Below, piece by piece: positions 61,054 through 64,000 of a stretch of DNA of 64,000 nt. Under the pieces are notes generated by a model. That model saw only the letters and a program-made list of their open reading frames with translations, did no database searches and was not told where the DNA came from. Both the position numbers and the translations under genes were made by a program. The DNA lies in NCBI GenBank assembly GCA_031420365.1, contig JANOMP010000343.1, positions 18,082-82,081 of the forward strand, in the 5' to 3' direction. Numbering within the stretch: position 1 is the first letter of the stretch; every line of letters begins with the position of its first letter. The stretch is from Leadbetterella sp031420365 (lineage in GTDB: Bacteria; Bacteroidota; Bacteroidia; Cytophagales; Spirosomataceae).

Positions 61054-62969
61054 TTTACTGTCAATCTGTTATCTAACATTCTGTTTTGATATTGTTGTAA
61101 AAACGCTTTAATATCATTCTCTAACTTCATTTTGATGAGTGGCTCTTTTAAACTTAAATCATTTATTAACATCAAATCTTCTGCAAAATTATAAAATCCT
61201 GTGGTTTTATCGCCGTCAAACCTCAAAACATAATTTCCGCTTACCCATTGGTAGTTTCCAAAATAATTTATTGTAAACATTGGGCTTTTACTATTAAACA
61301 CATTATTGCCAAATGCAATAAATGATTTTTTATAATTTAATAATCCTAAAACCGATGGCAAAATATCTAATTGCTGAATGCTGTTTTTAGATTTTTTTTC
61401 TATTGAGAGACCAGGAGCATAAAAAAATATGGGAACTCTAAACCAGCCTACACTTTGTTTATAGGTTGCCAAGGTGGCGTGAGAGGAAGTATGGTCAGCA
61501 GAAAAAACAAAAATTGTGTTTTTAAACCAAGGCTCATTTTTAATTTTCTCAAAAAACTTTCGAATAGCCATGTCGGTATATCCCAAAGTTTCATATATTG
61601 GATGTGGCCCTTTTCTGAATTTAGTCTTATACTCCGCCGGCACTTTGAAGGGGTCATGTGAAGAAAGCGTAAAAACCGTACTTTGAAAAGGCTGACGAAA
61701 AGTGTTCAGCTTTTTAGCCATAAACTGCAAAAATGGTTCATCCCATATTCCCCACATACCATCGTATTGCTGGTCATCTCCAAATTCGTTTTTGCCAAAA
61801 TATTGATCTACTCCAATCAAATTAGAAAATGCTTGAAAACCCATGGAACTATTTGCAGCACCATGAAAAAACGAAGTATGATATCCTTCATTTTTTAACA
61901 ACTCTGAAAGTCCATTTAATCTATTACTAGCATACTGGGAAAGCACAAAGGGCTCCTGAAAACTTGGAATTCCACATAATATGGCGGGAATGGCTTCAAT
62001 AGATTTTTTTCCATTTGCAAAACTATTTTCAGAATAAAAAGAATGAATTCTTAAAGAATCTAAAAAAGGAGTAAAACCTCCAGAGAGTGGATTTTTGTTT
62101 ACCACACCAGATGCTTCTTCTGTATAGCTTTCAATAATAACTACCACCACATTCATGGGTTTGAATGCCTCTTTGTTTGAAGAATCTGGATAATGAATTG
62201 GCGAATAAATTTCCTCCATGTCTTCCTTAAAAAAACTAATTTTCGATTCTTTCTTCTTGCCCAAAGTCTTAAAAATGGTAAATGGTGTGTTTAGAACCAA
62301 TGCTATTTGGTTTGGGTCTTTTACATATTCCCCTGCGTGATTTAGGCCTATTGGTCTTGTAGCATGCCTAAGGTCGCCTCCTCTAAGACCAGCCAAAATA
62401 ATAAAAACACTAACAAACGCTAGGTCAAAATGAACATGATTTGAAAAAGTTTTAGATTTTTTTATTTTAAATATTTTTACGATTATAATGAGGGTAAACA
62501 CAAATAACAACCAAATCGCCCAAACATACCAATACCTAAATATAAAACTTGAAAACAGTTCAGTTTTGTTATTAATCTTAGTGAGTTCTTCAAAAGTGGC
62601 CCAAGTACTTCTTCTTAGATTAAATTGAAAATAAATGGAATCAATACAGTTAACCAAAATACCAAGGCTATTTGTAAATACAAAAAGTATATTGGAAAAG
62701 GTATTGAAAAAAAAATTATATTTAAATTTTCCAGGAATTATTTGAAGAAGTATATAAAGAATATTAAGATACAAAACGCTTACAACATCAAATCGGAAAC
62801 CCCCACTTAGAATTGGGAGCCAATTGATTTTTAAAATTGATCCAAAAAAAACAGTATTAAAGCTATAAAAAACCACCCTACTTAAACTAAATAAAAGTAA
62901 TACCATAATCAACCTCCAAACCATTGTTGAAAAGGCTGATAATTTAATTGATTTAAAGATTTCTTTCAT
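61050..62969 (-). CDS. LTA-synthase-like membrane sulfatase/phosphoglycerol transferase
   Basis: A 639-residue protein with about five N-terminal transmembrane helices (residues 10-205) and a C-terminal alkaline-phosphatase-fold domain. The first metal motif is VVVIIESYTEEASG. The nucleophile region is SFANGKKSIEAIPAI, where LtaS enzymes have a Thr; the adjacent Ser is the likely nucleophile. Later motifs are FFHGAANSSMGF, TLSSHDPFKVP and FVFSADHTSSH with metal-binding His. Relatives transfer phosphoglycerol or phosphoethanolamine to envelope glycans or lipids. ATG at 62969 is chosen over a TTG at 62993. It is coupled to era by a 4-bp overlap. Confidence 0.9.
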   Translation of the reverse strand: MKEIFKSIKLSAFSTMVWRLIMVLLLFSLSRVVFYSFNTVFFGSILKINWLPILSGGFRFDVVSVLYLNILYILLQIIPGKFKYNFFFNTFSNILFVFTNSLGILVNCIDSIYFQFNLRRSTWATFEELTKINNKTELFSSFIFRYWYVWAIWLLFVFTLIIIVKIFKIKKSKTFSNHVHFDLAFVSVFIILAGLRGGDLRHATRPIGLNHAGEYVKDPNQIALVLNTPFTIFKTLGKKKESKISFFKEDMEEIYSPIHYPDSSNKEAFKPMNVVVVIIESYTEEASGVVNKNPLSGGFTPFLDSLRIHSFYSENSFANGKKSIEAIPAILCGIPSFQEPFVLSQYASNRLNGLSELLKNEGYHTSFFHGAANSSMGFQAFSNLIGVDQYFGKNEFGDDQQYDGMWGIWDEPFLQFMAKKLNTFRQPFQSTVFTLSSHDPFKVPAEYKTKFRKGPHPIYETLGYTDMAIRKFFEKIKNEPWFKNTIFVFSADHTSSHATLATYKQSVGWFRVPIFFYAPGLSIEKKSKNSIQQLDILPSVLGLLNYKKSFIAFGNNVFNSKSPMFTINYFGNYQWVSGNYVLRFDGDKTTGFYNFAEDLMLINDLSLKEPLIKMKLENDIKAFLQQYQNRMLDNRLTVK

Positions 62970-63114
62970 TTCTTTCAAAAATTTTCGACGCAATTTAGTG
63001 ATTATTTAAAATAGATTCTTACCTTTGCAATCCGATTTAGATATAGAAGTTTAAGAAAAGCCCTTTAAGTAATGAATTTGGGGTCTTGAATTTTAAAAAT
63101 CGAGATTGATATAT

Positions 63115-63187
63115 CGCGGGATGGAGCAGTTGGCAGCTCGTCGGGCTCATAACCCGAAGGTCACAGGTTCGAGTCCTGTTCCCGCTA
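63115..63187 (+). tRNA. Initiator tRNA-fMet (CAT anticodon)
   Basis: A 73-base cloverleaf: acceptor arms CGCGGGA and TCCCGCT plus A73, D-stem GAGC/GCTC, anticodon arm TCGGG-CTCATAA-CCCGA and T-arm with GGTTCGAGTCC. The first acceptor pair is a C-T mismatch, the anticodon stem has three G-C pairs in a row, and position 11-24 is A-T. All three mark an initiator rather than elongator tRNA. The CCA end is not encoded. Confidence 0.95.
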
Positions 63188-63303
63188 CATTTAAAAATCG
63201 TAATTAATTGTTTATCAATTGGTTACGGTTTTTTTTATTGTATTTGGTTACGCATTTTACTTGTAACTAATATTTTTTTTAATTAATTTCTACGGATTCT
63301 TTT

Positions 63304-63480
63304 TTAAATAATATTCCTATCGGGCTTTATCCCTGAACCTAGATTTAAAATAATAGGCGATATTTTTTCTCCATGTGATGTTATATCTCTTCTTTCCATA
63401 TAGCCTCTTTTATGCCCTTTTGTTTTTAGGTAAAAAATAATTGCAGCTATATTGCCCTCTTTTATTGGTCTCAAATAAAG
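63304..63480 (-). pseudogene. Possible remnant of a phage terminase small subunit
   Basis: The minus-strand frame from 63480 to the stop at 63304 has no plausible ATG start. It encodes IKEGNIAAIIFYLKTKGHKR and then GYMERRDITSHGEK, a pattern that resembles the C-terminal part of terminase-small-subunit-like proteins (xNxxAxxFxLKxKGxxRGYxER). An upstream stop at 63481-63483 cuts it off from any N-terminal part. With the tRNA on one side and a transposase on the other it suggests a degraded phage remnant. The identification is by eye and tentative. The rest of the 354-bp gap 63188-63541 shows only IS-end hairpin sequence. Confidence 0.4.
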
Positions 63481-63488
63481 TTAAAACT

Positions 63489-63504
63489 ATGCAATTTATT
63501 GCAT
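63489..63504. repeat. Candidate left-end hairpin of the IS200-type element
   Basis: ATGCAA-TTTA-TTGCAT forms a perfect 6-bp stem 38 bp before the transposase start, in the position of the left-end palindrome that IS200/IS605 transposases recognise. Confidence 0.45.
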
Positions 63505-63541
63505 CTCACTTTAGTTTCTAAAAATTTTATAGTTTTGTGTT

Positions 63542-63976
63542 ATGGAATTTCAAAGAATTGGAGGACATACAGTATCTCGATTGACTGCTCACATTGTATG
63601 GTCAACGAAATATAGATATTCAGTTTTGGAAGGTGATATTAAGATACGTTATCGAACAATATTGATACAAATATGCGAGGCAGAATGGGTACAGATTATG
63701 AAGGGAGTTGTATCAAAGAATCATATTCATATGCAAATAGAATATAGACCATCACAAGATTTGAGTACTCTAGTAAAGCTGTTAAAAGGTCGTTCATCAA
63801 GAAAATTGCAAATGGAATTTCCAGAGTTAAAGAAGAAATATTGGGGTGGTCACTTTTGGGCAATAGGATTTGGTTGTTGGAGTACGGGGAATATTACAGA
63901 TAAAATGGTAAATGAATATTTGGAACATCATAGAAATCCTGATTCTAATGACAACACAAATTTCATCGTTGAATAG
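63542..63976 (+). CDS. tnpA: IS200/IS605-family transposase TnpA (Y1 HUH)
   Basis: A 144-residue single-strand DNA transposase. It begins RIGGHTVSRLTAHIVWSTKYR as in Bacteroidetes IS200 elements (only part quoted in function: strand 1). The HUH motif is NHIHMQIEY, and the catalytic Tyr is in MVNEYLEHH near residue 127. The family copies and pastes or peels single-strand DNA using hairpin ends. No TnpB follows before the window ends. The element appears intact on the left, and its right end is probably at or just beyond the window edge. Confidence 0.93.
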   Translation: MEFQRIGGHTVSRLTAHIVWSTKYRYSVLEGDIKIRYRTILIQICEAEWVQIMKGVVSKNHIHMQIEYRPSQDLSTLVKLLKGRSSRKLQMEFPELKKKYWGGHFWAIGFGCWSTGNITDKMVNEYLEHHRNPDSNDNTNFIVE

Positions 63977-63977
63977 G

Positions 63978-63992
63978 CAGACTTTCAGTCTG
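63978..63992. repeat. Candidate right-end hairpin of the IS200-type element
   Basis: CAGACT-TTC-AGTCTG forms a 6-bp stem two bases after the transposase stop codon, as expected for the right-end palindrome of this family. The window ends 8 bp later, so the cleavage site cannot be judged. Confidence 0.5.
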
Positions 63993-64000
63993 TACGAAAA

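Noticed and set aside
1..64000. CRISPR array, rRNA operon, complete prophage or replication origin
   Set aside because: No spaced direct repeats, rRNA-like sequence, phage structural genes or DnaA-box cluster were seen in reading the window.

Overview
The window is about 64 kb of AT-rich chromosome from a member of the Bacteroidetes, most likely of the Cytophaga type. This rests on gene content: a GldA-type gliding ABC ATPase, the type IX secretion protein PorT beside ubiE, GLPGLI-family proteins, a carboxypeptidase-regulatory-domain outer-membrane receptor, the lolA-ftsK pair, an N-acyl-ornithine carbamoyltransferase and an RNA helicase paired with an RRM protein. Several genes must start at TTG or GTG, and candidate -7 boxes fit the Bacteroidetes pattern TAnnTTTG. 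I cannot name the genus.

Layout. Positions 1-1.6 kb (minus): DEAD-box helicase (cut by the window edge), RRM protein, short GldA. 1.8-4.3 kb (plus): an RprX/RprY-like two-component pair. 4.3-11.8 kb is the most unusual region. It holds a XRE regulator, then three tandem cassettes, each a small secreted Cys-containing peptide followed by a GLPGLI-family protein, then a large TonB-receptor-like protein. The three peptides share an almost identical leader and upstream DNA, but their mature parts match only in a C-x3-S-C-x3-C core plus a late Cys. A decayed second copy of the XRE gene lies before cassette 3. Hairpins separate peptide from GLPGLI gene in cassettes 2 and 3. This is the best candidate for an undescribed system.

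11.9-16.4 kb is a divergent acyl-CoA block resembling leucine catabolism (carboxyltransferase; acyl-CoA dehydrogenase, HMG-CoA lyase, enoyl-CoA hydratase). 16.5-34 kb is mostly housekeeping and metabolic: phosphodiester glycosidase, M3 peptidase, free Met-R-sulfoxide reductase, PfkB kinase, GMC oxidoreductase, MazG, a thioredoxin-like protein, an oxidoreductase/MaoC fusion, ComB, an esterase, CutC, PorT, UbiE and PyrD. 34.1-40.7 kb is a TetR-TolC-MFP-RND efflux operon closed by a strong terminator.

40.9-49.2 kb holds two FKBP lipoproteins, an NrnA-like phosphoesterase, Ndk, a trehalase-like protein with degenerate catalytic motifs, LolA and FtsK. 49.4-63 kb has a decayed surface-protein tail, a START protein, a DJ-1 protein, the ornithine-type carbamoyltransferase, a ModF-like double ATPase, a lone DsbD N-terminal domain, a beta-CASP nuclease, a diheme peroxidase, PurH, a cupin, Era and an LtaS-like sulfatase. 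The right end carries an initiator tRNA, a possible phage terminase remnant and an IS200-type transposase.

No rRNA, CRISPR array or complete prophage was seen. Functions are inferred from motifs read by eye; no database search was run.
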